Shown one piece after another: positions 35,043 to 46,133 of a stretch of DNA of 64,000 nt (position 1 is its first letter; each line of letters opens with the position of its first letter). The notes beneath the pieces were generated by a model that ran no database searches, was not told where the DNA came from, and saw nothing but the letters and a program-made list of their open reading frames with translations. The position numbers and the translations under genes are program-made. Origin of the DNA: Amylostereum areolatum (Eukaryota > Basidiomycota > Agaricomycetes > Russulales > Stereaceae); NCBI GenBank assembly GCA_012932865.1, contig SAXG01000136.1, positions 1 through 64,000 on the forward strand, given 5' to 3'.

Positions 35043-35289
35043 GATAGTGGGAACAGGTTGGTAGTTGATATAGAGAATATCACCGAGCTCTGATTGTGTG
35101 CAACAGGCCAGGGCTTAGCCTTATTTCAACAGTACAATAGCGAACAGTGGGTGAAGTGGAGAGGGCATGTGAGGGTATAGACGCGGAATGAGACGATAAT
35201 AGGGTGAATGGAGCGGAATAGAAGCGAATAGAACGGAGATAGAATGGAATAAAGGCGTAGAAATCAGACATAAAGGAATATCTTCAACA

Positions 35290-36485
35290 TGGCGACCTCG
35301 ATGCGGAGGTCTACATGAAGCAGCCTGAAGGCTTTGAGGAGGGTCCTCCTGGCGCGGTCTGCAAGCTGCAGAAGTCGATCTACGGCCTCAAGCAGGCCGC
35401 TCGCCTGTGGAAGATCAAGCTGATGGAGGTCCTGTGCGACAAGATGGGATTCCGCTGCATCTACAGCGACGTGTCGATCTACGTGCTCCAGCGCGACGCT
35501 GTGCGTGTTCTCCTACTTCGTCGACGACGGCACCCTGGCGTCGAATTCGGAGCCTGTTCTCGACGAGATCATCACCACTCTTCGCATGCACTTCAAGCTG
35601 CGAGATCTCGGCCCTACCTCCTTCCTCCTCGGCATCCACATCACTCGAGACCGTTCCCTTCGCACCCTCTTCCTCTCCCAGCGCCAGTACATCGTCGACA
35701 CGCTTGCACGCTACAACCACGCCGACTGCCACCCTGTCACGATGCCTATGCTTCCTGGCTCGCGTCTGACGAAGGCCATGTCGCCCGAGAACGCGTCTGA
35801 GCGCGAATTCATGCAGAAGGTGCCCTATGGCAGCGCCGTCGGTTCCCTGCTCTACATCGCGACTGCGACGCGTCCAGACGTCGCCTACACCGTCTCCAAC
35901 CTCTGCCGCTTGATCTCGGACCCAGGTCCTCAGCATTGGCGCGCCGTCCAGCATCTGTTCAAGTACCTCCAGGGCACGAAGGACTTGAAGCTCGTGTACA
36001 GGCCGACCGGCGACTCCGAGCTGTTCACCACCTTCACGGACTCGGACCACGGCGGAAACGTCGACAATGGCCGCTCCACAGGCGGGTATCTCGTCCGCAT
36101 CGGTTCTGGCGCTGTTAGCTGGAGCTCTCGCCTCCAATCGCTTGTCGCACAGTCGACGACCGAGGCGGAGTACATTGCTGCCGTCGAGGCTGGCAAGGAG
36201 ATCGTCTGGATGCGCAACCTGCTCTCTGAGTTTGGCTACACAGTCGAGGGCGCTTCGCTCCTGTACTCGGACAACCAGTCGTCTATCAACGTCTCGAAGA
36301 ATCCCGAGCATCATGGACGCATGAAGCACCTCGACCTGCGCTTCTACTGGCTGCGAGACGAAGTGGAGGCCGGCCGGATTGTTCTCAAGTTTGTGGGGAC
36401 AAACGAGATGCCGGCCGACATCCTGACGAAGGCACTGCCTCGGGAGCGCGTTGTGCGCTGCAGGGAGATGATGGGACTCGAGTAG
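35290..36485 (+). pseudogene. 3' part of array unit 5 (RT-RNase H of outer element H0)
   Basis: Pol resumes in plus orientation at TGGCG, the second copy of the composite's target duplication, with DLDAEVYMKQPEG. It runs through the frameshifted RT box near 35515, where FVDDGTLAS continues in the next frame, and RNase H to the stop at 36483-36485. Unlike units 1-4 it keeps H0-type bases to the very end (CGCATCGG near 36098, GCTGTTAGC near 36112, GGCACTGCC near 36431). It is the original H0 3' end and the reference for mapping the crossover in the other units. Confidence 0.88.
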
Positions 36486-36504
36486 GCGTCTCATCACAGG
36501 GGAG

Positions 36505-36944
36505 TGTTGAAGATATTCATTTATGTCTGATTTCTACGCCTTCATTCCGTTCCATTCATTTCTATTCCGCTCCATTCACCCTGTTATCGTCTCATTCCGC
36601 ATCTATACCCTCACATGCCCTCTCCACTTCACCTACTGTACCCACTTGTACTGTACTTACTGTAGTTCAGCCTGAGCTAGCTTCCCTAGCTTCAGTTTCG
36701 AGTTAGTTACCGCTTTAGGTTGATTCTCGGCTTATTCCGAGTTTCCTCCCACGCTCCATGGCCTCTACCTGCAGCCACACGCGTCTGCTCCTCCTCAGTC
36801 GCTCATTCTGTGCTGCAGGTATGCCCTTTGCTCGTTTCTGTCTTGTTTCTCAGTCGCTCATTCTGTGCTGCAGCAATCCACTCTTTGTGTCAGTTCTGAG
36901 CGTCCCTAGCTAGTTGGCTAGCCCCTTCAACTGCGACTTCAATA
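36505..36944 (+). repeat. Old 3' LTR of outer element H0 (LTR I)
   Basis: Begins TGTTGAAGATATTC after AGGGGAG and ends in a degenerate TTCAATA. It is about 440 bp, with many substitutions and a small deletion relative to LTRs B-G. It is the oldest LTR here and marks the right edge of the copia nest. Confidence 0.82.
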
Positions 36945-37220
36945 CATGGAGCAAGATTCCGTGTGATCCTCGCTCGCGATGTAACACGGCCGGCGTCAAC
37001 GCAGCCAGCGAGTCCATCGTCAACACACGGAAGCTGATGTCAAGGACCTCGACATTTCACCTTCGTCTCCACCTTCGTCTCACTAGACACTCCGAGTTGC
37101 ACCACCCCTCGTGATTATTAGTGTTGTTATACGCTTTCTCTCGCGCATTTTTCCTTCAACAAAAGGTGACAGCAATATTCATTAGATTAAAATACAAACT
37201 ACTCTATGGGACACGGGAAG
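36945..37220. other. Flank between copia nest and F-box pseudogene
   Basis: Unique-looking sequence with no gene. It probably holds the 3' untranslated side of the minus-strand F-box pseudogene. The left flank of H0 is outside the window, so its target duplication cannot be tested. Confidence 0.4.
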
Positions 37221-39301
37221 TCAATTGAGAGGAGGCTGCGCGGCGATGAACATGCGATCCTCGAGCACGTCGAGCCATCCTGCACCACTGGAGACGGCGG
37301 GAGCGAAGAACTCCAAGGGGACTTGACGATCAAATTCGGCGGCGGTGGGCGCCAGCTCTTGCTACTCGCTCTGTGCTGTTGGTGACATGGAGAGGGGTAC
37401 TCGCCACCACCGAGCATGCAGACCCTCCGCCCTCCCCAGTCCCGTAGTCCACGGCATCCCCGCGCGTATCCATTCACCCTGGGCACGTTTGGCGTCGGCG
37501 ATGGAGAGGGGGGGCATTGTGTGGCCCGTCACTCCGTCATCGCCCAGATGAGAGGTCTGGCTCCATTGCCATACCCCAGTACCCCACACTAAGGGATAGT
37601 TCCACCCGGTTACAGCAGGGCTAGGGTTGGCGCTCTCTGGAAAAGCTCGGAGAGGCCGCACACCCGACAGGAATATATCCGGGTAGGGGTGATTGGGCAA
37701 GCGGAAGTGAGCCTCCGATAACCCCTCGAGCAGAAGCTCGTGCATGGTCGGCCATTGGGTCTCCTAGGACACTTCATGCCATCCCATGTGCACAAATTCG
37801 ATCCGGCGAATGCGAGGAAGGGAGCCAAAAGTGAGGAGGGATCCGAGTGTACGCGCCAGTTGATTGGCTATGCGGTGCGCCAGAACGAGGTTCGCCGGCG
37901 AGAAGGCTGTCGTGTAACGTGAGCCCACGTCTGTGGTACACTCCGCCGTGGCCTGGATGACCAAGGTATCCGTCTGACAGACATTGAGGGGGAGCCGGAG
38001 GAAACAGGCCTCATAGGGGAGGCTGACCCTCTTGTTCCATCCCTGCGCCGTGGCGTGCAAGCCGGACAGGATGAGCTCGTGATGCCCCCAAACGGGGGTC
38101 TTGGTTGTGGGTGTCCAAGTCGACGAGAATGTGCGACGCGAGGCGGGCAGGGATGCGGACAGACACGCGGTTTGCGTCGTGAGTGATGGCGACGGAGGGA
38201 GCAGGGAGGTGAGCCGGGAAAAGGAGGTCCTGGACGTTCTCGGCGGCAATCATGGTGCTGTCTTGGACATGGAGCGTGATGGTTTGTTTGCAGGAGGTGG
38301 GGATTGCCAATATATAAAGGGCGTGGCGCCCTGCTGCGGCCTCATCAACAAGCTCCAACTCAATAAGGCTGGGGAGGGGAGTGAGAAGATTGTCGGTGGG
38401 GGGGACGTGATATGCGTAGAGATTTGGAAGGGCATGCACAAGCACAAGGGTCTGTAGTTCCGGTAATTGTGCCAGTGCCGTTGCGACGGTGGCCGGACTG
38501 GTCCACGGCCGTATTCCAATGAGCTGGAGCTTCGTCATACGGGGCTGAAACCACGACAAGAACAGCACAATTGCCACACCGGCAACTTGCAGGCAGCGAA
38601 CTCCTTGGACTTGATTTGGCGCGGGGTCTCCGAGAGGAACGAGAGGCTGAAGCTCCTCATCGGCCCATTCATACAACCGGGGGTGGACAGCAGGCAGCGC
38701 CCACGGCCAGCGGGCCTGCCCGCATACGACAAGCATGTGGAGAGTTGGCGTGACCACTGCCCGCAGAACCGCCTTGTCGATATCTGCCAAACTGGCGTGT
38801 ATTTCGGCGAGTGGCATGCCCAAACCGAGCAAGGGGAGGTATTGCGACCTCCACGTGGTGCCAAAGGAGGAGCTGTCGAGGTCTGTAGGTCAAAGAGGAA
38901 CTGCTTGAATTCTACACAGTAGAGACCCCGCTCGAGCCGTGCGTATCTCAAACCAATCGCCGGAGGCAAGGGGCAGGATTGTCCACAGTTCACCGCATCG
39001 AATGGCAACAGCATGCCATATGCGCAAAACGTGCGAGACTTGGGATCCAGGCGCCGGGGTGGACGAGGGGACCTGTCCCCACAACGAGGTCACACAGGCG
39101 TAGAAAAATCCTCTCCAGAACTTCGAGGGGGATGGTGTGGATGGGGTGAGGGGGGGGGCGCGAGGAGTAGGAGCTGAGGCGCGATTGGGAGTGGAGAGGT
39201 GACATTGGGGACACCATTGTGGACGGGGACATCGGGGACGTTGGCCATTTGCGTTGAGAGTGGTCGACGAGGAGCTGGTAAAGCATCAGGATTTCAATCA
39301 T
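37221..39301 (-). pseudogene. F-box/LRR-type protein, broken (minus copy)
   Basis: ATG 39301 opens a frame with an F-box core IPLEVLERIFLRL (near 39140). This is followed in a shifted frame by SQVSHVLRIWHAVAIRCGELW, the segment typical after the F-box in basidiomycete F-box/LRR proteins. A 273-codon middle part (38011-38832) gives leucine-rich stretches (LPELQTLVLVHALPNL), then the frame shifts near 38100 to LILSGLHATAQGWNKRV. The last part has an in-frame TAG near 37360 before FFAPAVSSGAGWLDVLE and the stop at 37221-37223. At least three frame changes and one nonsense codon argue for a pseudogene, although one or two changes could be introns. F-box proteins normally bind Skp1 and select ubiquitination targets. 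The gene is divergently paired with the one at 39599. Confidence 0.6.
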
Positions 39302-39598
39302 TTACAAGGACGAAAGGATGCGCACCTGGTGAAAAAAACACTTGACACCAGTAGTACTCGACCGCGAGCATTCAGGATGACTTTGTACGCGTTGGGAGAT
39401 ACCAGAGGAGCAAGACAAGCAACGAGGAATGTCAAGCGAGAATGCATGTGCCGAGCGAGACGAAGGCGCGCGATCGGCAGATCCGTGGCCCGCTTGCGCG
39501 CAGGGTGGACGATTGCGTTAAGTCCCGCTGTGCGTTCCTGCGCAACCCTCCTTGGAAGTTGGAAAATTACCGCCATCCCAACCTACCTCTCCATCGAC
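39302..39598. other. Intergenic region between divergent F-box pseudogenes
   Basis: About 300 bp between the two divergent starts, so it would hold both promoters. No clear TATA box or repeat is seen. Confidence 0.4.
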
Positions 39599-41322
39599 AT
39601 GTATCCCGTTGAATCCCCCTCACAGTCATTCCATCCTCCTATCTTTTCTCTCCCGTGGAACTTACCGTCATAGTCTTCCTGCTCCTTCGGCTCATGATGG
39701 AGACAATGCTGCTCGCCACGGGCCCGCAAGTTGGATCGCCGTCACACAGGTGTGCCACGCATGGAGGGAGCTTGCCATTGGGTGCCCCGCTCTATGGGGA
39801 ACTATCCCCCTCCTCGGCAGGCCATGGTTCGAGGTTTCTGTCAAGCGCGCCATCGACTCGCCATTGGACCTGTACGCCCTCCCGATGTACCTCTCCGATA
39901 CGCAACGCGGACACCGCCACGTCGAGCAATGAGTCGTCCAGTTCCCTCTCCACTGAATCTGCACGTTGCACGCCAATTATGGATCCATTGCCCTCGCAAA
40001 TATTCCTGCCCCGCTGCTCGAAGCAATTGCGTTAACCGGCCACCATGCCCATCCCACCCTTACCTCATTTTCCGATCCAAACCTGTTCGCCGGGGGTTTC
40101 CCCAACCTTCAGTCCGTCAAGCTTACCAGTGTTGGATTGCTCTCCACTATCCCACTCCTTCAAGCCCCACTCACCGTCCTGCACATCTCCGATGACCTCT
40201 GGGAGCAAAACGGCAGTGACCTCGGAGGTGTCCTCCGTAACCTCACCATGCTCGAAGAGCTCCTCCTGTGTGACGTGTGCCCCTCGCCCGCGAAGACCTC
40301 CGACAGCTCCAGCCCATCCTCCCCGGTGTCTCTTCCATCCTTGCGGTGTCTGGAGTTGCACGACGACCTTGCGGTGTCTGGAGTTGCACGACGATGTCGC
40401 AAAGGTTGCATGCGTGTTGTCATACATGACCTATGGTGTCGAGTGTGCCGTTTACGTGCGGATCCCATGGGAGACGGCTCTCAGAATGGAGCCCGTGATA
40501 TATACAATGTCCAAGGTCTTTTTGCCCCAGCCATCGTTCATACCCATTGAGTCGGCGGTGATTGTCGATGAGGGAGCCGATGTGGCCGTCCGTGTACCTG
40601 CGGGCTTCGCCGCCCATGTCAAAGGTCAATTCCCCGGCTCATACGAGTAAACCAATGACTGTGGTTTCCATGAACTTGTTTTTTGCGCAACTGACGACGC
40701 GGGTCGTACGGGTGCAGCAAGTTTCCTCCAGATCATCCCCACCTATATTCGCTCCACCGACAATGTCGTCATCCAGAGCCAAAGCTTCCAAGATGAACCT
40801 GGGGAATCCTGGGAGTCCGACTGTTGCCGTGTCAATCCATCCACCCTCATCATCATCGGGCACGCCGCCAAACAGCTCACCCTGTCTTCAGCACTCCCGA
40901 ACCTCCTGCATTCGCAATGGGGACGCCTGCGCACCATCGAGGTGATTTTGATGAGTCCGCAGCGCCGACAACCCTCCTGGGGAACCAACCTGAAACGCCT
41001 ACTCCGTGCAGTTGAGGACCACAACACCACCACCTGGGAGCCAGTCTTGTTGCGTGTGTTCTTTCACCACCGGCTGCGGACGACGGACGAAGCGGAGGAC
41101 GCTGTCTTTATGCAAGAGGGGTGGGAGGAGTTGGATCCTCGCCTTGCCGCAGACATAACCCCATCTTGTCAGTACAACTTTGCGGCGCAAGTGCCTCCCG
41201 CCGGTGCGAGTCCTATCAAATGGTACCGTCGTCCAGTCACTGTGGCATCAAGGGGGGTGGATGGTTATGACGGGATCCTGTGTTCGCAGTCGTTGGATGA
41301 AAGCAATGTTGGGTTATTGTAG
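39599..41322 (+). pseudogene. F-box/LRR-type protein, broken (plus copy)
   Basis: Starts near ATG 39599 (MYPVESP). The post-F-box segment VTQVCHAWRELAIGCPALW lies near 39750-39800 in one frame. LRR-like sequence (FPNLQSVKLTSVGLL, LEELLLCDVC, LPSLRCLELHDD) follows near 40110-40365 in another. A 28-bp tandem duplication (40339-40366 and 40367-40394) then shifts the frame, and removing one copy would rejoin LELHDD to VAKVACVL. A further shift or intron near 40650 leads to STLIIIGHAAKQLTLS and a C-terminal part ending at the stop 41320-41322. Same general family as the minus copy, probably paralogous. Function could have been substrate recognition in an SCF ligase. It appears inactive. Confidence 0.6.
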
Positions 41323-41631
41323 AACCACATAGTGTACTGGAAATGAATGTTATTGCGGGGAAATGTGATAGGATACAAGGAGGAGTCGTGTACACTTCAG
41401 ATTCCAGTCGTGCAAACTTGGACCCACGCCTACGTTATGTAATGTCCGCCTGGTCCGTGGTCACGGTACCGGTCCTGCTGGAGTGTTGATTGCTCCCACG
41501 GTGCGCGGTTTGTTGATTGTCACGTGATCACGGCGGAGGACACTTGACGGGTGGTGCAATGCCTTCACTCTCACCTAACCTCTCACCTTACCCATTGCTG
41601 CGACACCACACTACCCGTCCCATCTGGCGTC
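41323..41631. other. Intergenic, no gene seen
   Basis: Between the F-box pseudogene stop and the first plausible ATG of the KDZ gene. No recognisable element. Confidence 0.4.
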
Positions 41632-44600
41632 ATGCCCCCCCCCACGCGTCCTCAGACAAACATGCGCTTAGGTTGTAAACCCTATGCACGGACAGCCCCA
41701 AAGATGTTCTATGACTGGCAAAAAGGCGCCGAGATGGGCACTTCCTTCATCATGCGGGCCATAGACATATCAAGAGGCGGATTCCTTGGTGCAACCTCCT
41801 CAGTCCTCAACCTCCCTCCTCCTACTCTTTGGCGGGCTACCGTGGATTCCGAACCAGAGGGTGCAACGGCCGCGCCTTCAGCCTCGATTTCAACAGTTGC
41901 ACCCACGGCGCAACCTCACCAAGAGACGCCTTCCCGCCTGAGCTCTGGTGGGTTCCAGACTTTGCCCTCGTCAACGACCCCTTTGAAGCCTGTCTCAAGA
42001 TCCGCCGAAACATCTGTCGATATGGACCACAAAATGCTCAACATCCCGCCCGAAAACACGATCCTTGGTGAGACACGTTGCTTCATCAACTCGGTGTGTG
42101 ATGCTCCACTTACACGCTTATTTTTCTCATGCTAACGGCACTCTCAGCATTTTCCAATTCTCTCGTGGATTCCCGAGCGCGACAGCTTCCTGGATGCTGT
42201 GGTGTATTGTGCAGGTCGAGGCATATACAGGCGCGCCAAACTGTGCCCACGCTGCTCCAAGGACAATGGCAAGCACGAGCCCGTGTATCGCTGCAAGGAT
42301 TGTTTCGGTGGCGTGATACACTGTAAGGAGTATACCGTGGAGATGCATGCCGCTCTTCCTTTTCATTGGCAGGAGGTGTGTGACCCACTCTGCCTCCTAT
42401 TTCTGCCTGCGTACTTATCTGTCGTCGATTCTCCTCAGGTTTGGGATGGCACAAAGTTCACCACAATGAGCTAAACGGCTCTGGGTATGCGCCTCCAACT
42501 GTGCCACGCTCCCGGGTGCGTATGCAAAGATCTCTTTTCGGCCCCCAAGGACTTTGTTGTCATCAACGAGAATGGCGTGCACTCCGTCGCCGTGGACTAC
42601 TGTGGTTGCGGACTTTCGAATGGCCTAACCAAAAAGGACCAACTCCTGTGCTTGCGACTCTGGCCGGCGACCATCACATACCCGCGTACGGCGGCAACTT
42701 TCAAGGTTTTAGACACTTTCGAGTTGTTCTGTCTGCCGGGCAGGAATAACGGATATGATTATTGGCACATCCTGTCCATGTGAACACACCATGCAGGCTT
42801 AGAGGTAGTCTCGGTATGTCTGTCCATGTCATTGCTGGTGTTTGTGCCTTGCTTACCATGGGACATGGTAGGATTGTATGTCAATGTGGTCCATGGTTTT
42901 GCATGAATGGTTAAACATCCAAATGGCCAAACGTGCAGGTCGAGCTCACAATCCTTCGGGGATTGCAGGCTCGTCGACTGGGGAGTTCGCGGTGCTTTGT
43001 CCCGCGTGCCCTGACCCAGAAATGAATTTGCCCGCCAATTGGAAAAATGCCCCCCCCCACGAAAGAGGTACGTACTGCCACACTGCGTCGTTTGAAATAT
43101 GCTTATCTGTACCATACCTAGCTGGCTATACCGGCAATTTCTGGGGATGGACGCAAACTTCAGGATGAAGAGCTGCATGTGATCTACTGATGCTACAGAT
43201 CCAGCTCTCAACGAGGGAAACATGTACTTGGTGCAGAACAAAATGTACATGGGTCACCTGAAGGAACACACAGCCAATATTGAGGTGAGCTATGAGCTCC
43301 TGATCCAGCCACACGACACAACTGAACCATGTAACTCACAGCTTAGTACTTGCTCACACTTCGCAGCCATGTCCGACGCAAATCTCAAAAGCGCCAAAGG
43401 CCTTCGGTCGACCGGTCTGGCGGGCATATTTTGTATCCACCATGAATATTGGCTGCTGTGCAGCTTGGGAGACCTTCAAAAGGGTGAAAGGTGGGTGAGC
43501 TATCGCTGCCTTTCCAGGGTGTAAGCTTGAGCTAATGTCTGCTTTAGGTACTGCAACATGGATTGCGTATTTGCAAGTACAATGTGATTCATGAACACCG
43601 TCGGATTGGTCGTTTTGTACAACATTGCCTGTCAATGGTACAAAAACCTCCGCCGTCATATGGGGACAATACAGAGCTCTTTTGGAGACGAAGCTGCACC
43701 TGGCGCGTCGGAAGAGGCTTTGGGACCAGACGATCTGGATACATCAATGTTACAAGATGAGTCAGTGGGAGAGGCAGGGCAAACAAAAGAATGTGCGTTG
43801 GTGCTTCACGGTATCAAGCGTATCCTGAAAGCGGTCATCAAGTTCGCGGTGCCGAAAATGCATGTCGTCGCCCACCAGGTCGGGTGCTCCCTAAATTTTA
43901 GTTTTCATTGGCTACTTGGGTGCGGGAAGATGGATGGCAAAGCACCCGAGTGGGCTTGGGCCTGGTTGAACGGCATGGCAGCAAGTACACGGGAAATGGG
44001 CCCTAGACGGCGGCGGGACACCATCGACTTCTTCTGCGGTTTCGAGAACTGGAAGAAGTTCTGCAATTCGAGTGAGTCTTACTGTCTCCAGATGTGAACA
44101 CCTTAACTGATGGGCAATGCCACAACACAGAGGAAACCTTCTACCGACACCTCTGCAACACACTTCTCATGGCCGAAGAACACTGTGGAATCTTCGACAA
44201 TTTGACTGCGGCCCTTGAGGAGGACCACCCAGAAGAGCTCAAGGCATGGTGGGCCCAGATAGAGGCTTCGGAGGACAGGCAGGAGGGGGAGAACCCATAT
44301 GCCAATGTGGAGTGCTGTGAGTTGACCGATGGCGAGAGTGGATATCAGGGGCTGACCAGCGCCGTCATCTAGCGGTTGACGTGAACGAGGTTATTGAGGA
44401 ATTGGTCAAGGAATCAAACCAGGAAACTCGGGCAAATTTCTCACCTAAGGAGCTCAACAAAGGTGAAGGCGAGGGTTGAACATCGGCAATAGAGGTTATG
44501 CTGCACGCGCTGGAAGTGGCCGACATCCAGTAAGTTGTATCCTGCATCAAGAAACGGAGGGCTATAACTGACCTTGGCCGCAGGATCAAAGTGCGTCAGA

Positions 44601-45142
44601 TGCGACCAAAGGGTGCTTCCGATGTGCTCAGCGAAGCGGAGACCACACACCTACGGGAGTCAAGGGTGTCCTTACTCTCACACATCAAACAGGTCCGCGC
44701 AAACCAGCGTCAGCATTGTCCACAGATCCTGTCACTGTTGGAGGCATCGGAGGTCGACGCTGAAAGACGTGAGCCCAAAGACGTCCAACTGCTCCTTCCC
44801 TCCGAGCTCTCAGACGCGAGGAGAAACGAGATGGTGCCACCCTGGCTCTGCGAGGTTGAATCCCGCCTCCGGTTCGCGTGGATGGCCACTTCATTGGACT
44901 CGTTACGACACTACCTCCAGTACCGAATGTTCTTGAATTGGTCGAAAGTCAAAAACATCACGGGCCAGTGCTCAAATGCGCATGCATGGACCTCCCAGGC
45001 TTGGGTCGAGGTGTCTGTGGTTCATTCGAAGTTGGCATATCGAGCGCACTGCCTGGCCTACGCTAAACTCAAAGGAGAGGGTCCATGGACGAAGGAGTTC
45101 AGGGTGCTGAGGGACGAGGATGTAAAGGGGCTCAGGGATTGA
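41632..45142 (+). pseudogene. KDZ-family transposase with CxC2 domain, decayed
   Basis: Exon-like segments in KDZ order: an N-terminal region (from ATG 41632), the CxC2 cysteine cluster with CPRCSKDNGKHEPVYRC and CKDCFGG (42240-42370), an LGMRLQLCHAPGC block (42480), FAVLCPACPDPEMNLP (42990), STCSHFAAM and GDLQKGERW (43345-43495), NIACQWYKNL (43620), the FAVPKMHVVAHQVGC block (43845), a REMGPRRRRDTIDFF block (43995) and an LPSELSDARRNEM C-terminal part, with the stop near 45140. A convincing intron is 42374-42438. Damage includes TAA at 42472-42474 and TGA at 43180-43182 in otherwise good frames, and Asn where the family motif YDIACQW has Asp. KDZ genes encode DDE-type transposases of basidiomycete DNA transposons, often near TET/JBP genes; I see no TET/JBP gene here. 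Confidence 0.8.
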
Positions 45143-45490
45143 GTGCTCGACAAGATTCTACAAGCGGATGTCGGAAGAGTGAAGCAGTATTTGCAGGACC
45201 GAGCACCTCCATCTCCTCTGCCCCCTGCTTGATGTCCTCCATCACAATGTCTTCCTCGCCGACTGGAGGGTCGAGGAGGGTCGAGGAGGCCACCCGGGGA
45301 GTGGGCAACCATGACGGGGTGTCTCGGATTGAGATCACCAAGGTTGCCCTCACTGCGGGGGGCTTGACCGGTGGGGTGGGGGGTGGTCTCACCCGAGCTG
45401 TCGGCGGGATTGGCGGTGGCACAAGAGGCGGGGGAGGGGGACAGCTCACCGGTTGTCCCCGAGCTGTGGGCGGGAGAGGGGCCAGGCAGG

Positions 45491-45498
45491 GTGGGCAG
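45491..45498. repeat. Target-site duplication GTGGGCAG, left copy (hAT-A)
   Basis: Eight bases repeated at 48564-48571. An 8-bp duplication is diagnostic for hAT-type insertion. Confidence 0.88.
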
Positions 45499-45651
45499 CA
45501 GAGCATGACACGAGTTGATCCGCGGATATCCGCGGGTTTTTTTGACAGGTATCTGTGGTCTCAAAATCAATACCTCAATCCTTACAGGTATCAGGCACGC
45601 AGGTACCTGTACCCAGGGGTTGGAAACCCACGGGTGTGCCTGGAGGGTACC

Positions 45652-46133
45652 TGTCAGCAACGGTCTACCTGTGGCGTAGGTTCAGGACGTCGCGGCGAGG
45701 TACAAGGCGAGGGGAGACGAGGATGGGATCGAGGGGGGCGAGTGATAAACGAGAGTATGTATCTATCCCTACAGTACTTAGGAGGATACCCCAGGTAGCC
45801 GGAGAATAGAAAAGGTCGAGATGACCCTCTCCTCATAGATTAGAGAGCCCTTATATACATGAGGATAAGAGCCCAAACAAGGACAAACAAAGCCGGAGTA
45901 GGAGTGGGTCAGGACGGACTACGAAGTGGGTACCACAGAGTACGAAGTGGGTCACAACACGAGGCAAGGTAAGTATGACTCCAAGGTCTAGACCATGACC
46001 GAGGAAGCCGAGAAGACCGGTATGCCCGAAGGGCCGGACGCGATGTGAAGTGAGGCAAAGTCCTATGCGAGGTCCGATGGTAAACTATAGTAAAGTAAGG
46101 TCCGATGTATATATTTAGGAGGCGTTCATGACA
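45652..46133. repeat. Solo LTR (482 bp) inside hAT-A
   Basis: Begins TGTCAGCAACGG, ends GTTCATGACA, and is flanked by the 5-bp duplication GTACC (45647-45651 and 46134-46138). The relative at 52304 has an uninterrupted sequence at this point. A TATA-like TTATATA lies at 45851-45857. It is unrelated to the copia LTR and not obviously the LTR of the Gypsy element at 55141. Confidence 0.82.

Larger units (their letters stand above)
34629..35131 (-). mobile_element. TRIM3: miniature LTR retrotransposon with tRNA-like LTRs
   Basis: LTRs 34629-34837 and 34923-35131, centre 34838-34922, minus orientation. The duplication GTACA lies at 34624-34628 and 35132-35136. It is inserted in the E2 5' LTR. 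Primer site and polypurine tract are as in the other two copies. Confidence 0.9.
28335..35289 (-). mobile_element. Ty1/copia LTR retrotransposon E2, full length
   Basis: Minus-strand element with the 5' LTR on the right (34331-35289, split by TRIM3), primer site 34312-34330, leader, one gag-pol frame starting at 33623, polypurine tract at 28786-28792 and 3' LTR at 28335-28785. Without the two TRIMs and their duplications it is 5,939 bp. The outer right flank is TGGCG (35290-35294), matched by CGCCA at 21219-21223 across the inversion. The flank of the left LTR is unrelated (a gag sequence), so E2 is part of a composite reaching to LTR G. The two E2 LTRs differ at about ten positions and are probably not from one insertion event. 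Confidence 0.88.
34331..35289 (-). repeat. 5' LTR of E2, interrupted by TRIM3
   Basis: A 451-bp LTR once the 503-bp TRIM3 and one GTACA are removed. It is more diverged than the array LTRs and shares changes with the old H0 LTR (for example the ATGAGACGATAA stretch near 35188), so it belongs to an older LTR lineage. Its outer flank is the duplication TGGCG at 35290-35294. Confidence 0.88.

Noticed and set aside
37362..38832. F-box remnants as intact multi-exon genes
   Set aside because: I could not find splice signals for all frame changes, and at least one in-frame TAG and one 28-bp duplication remain unexplained by introns.
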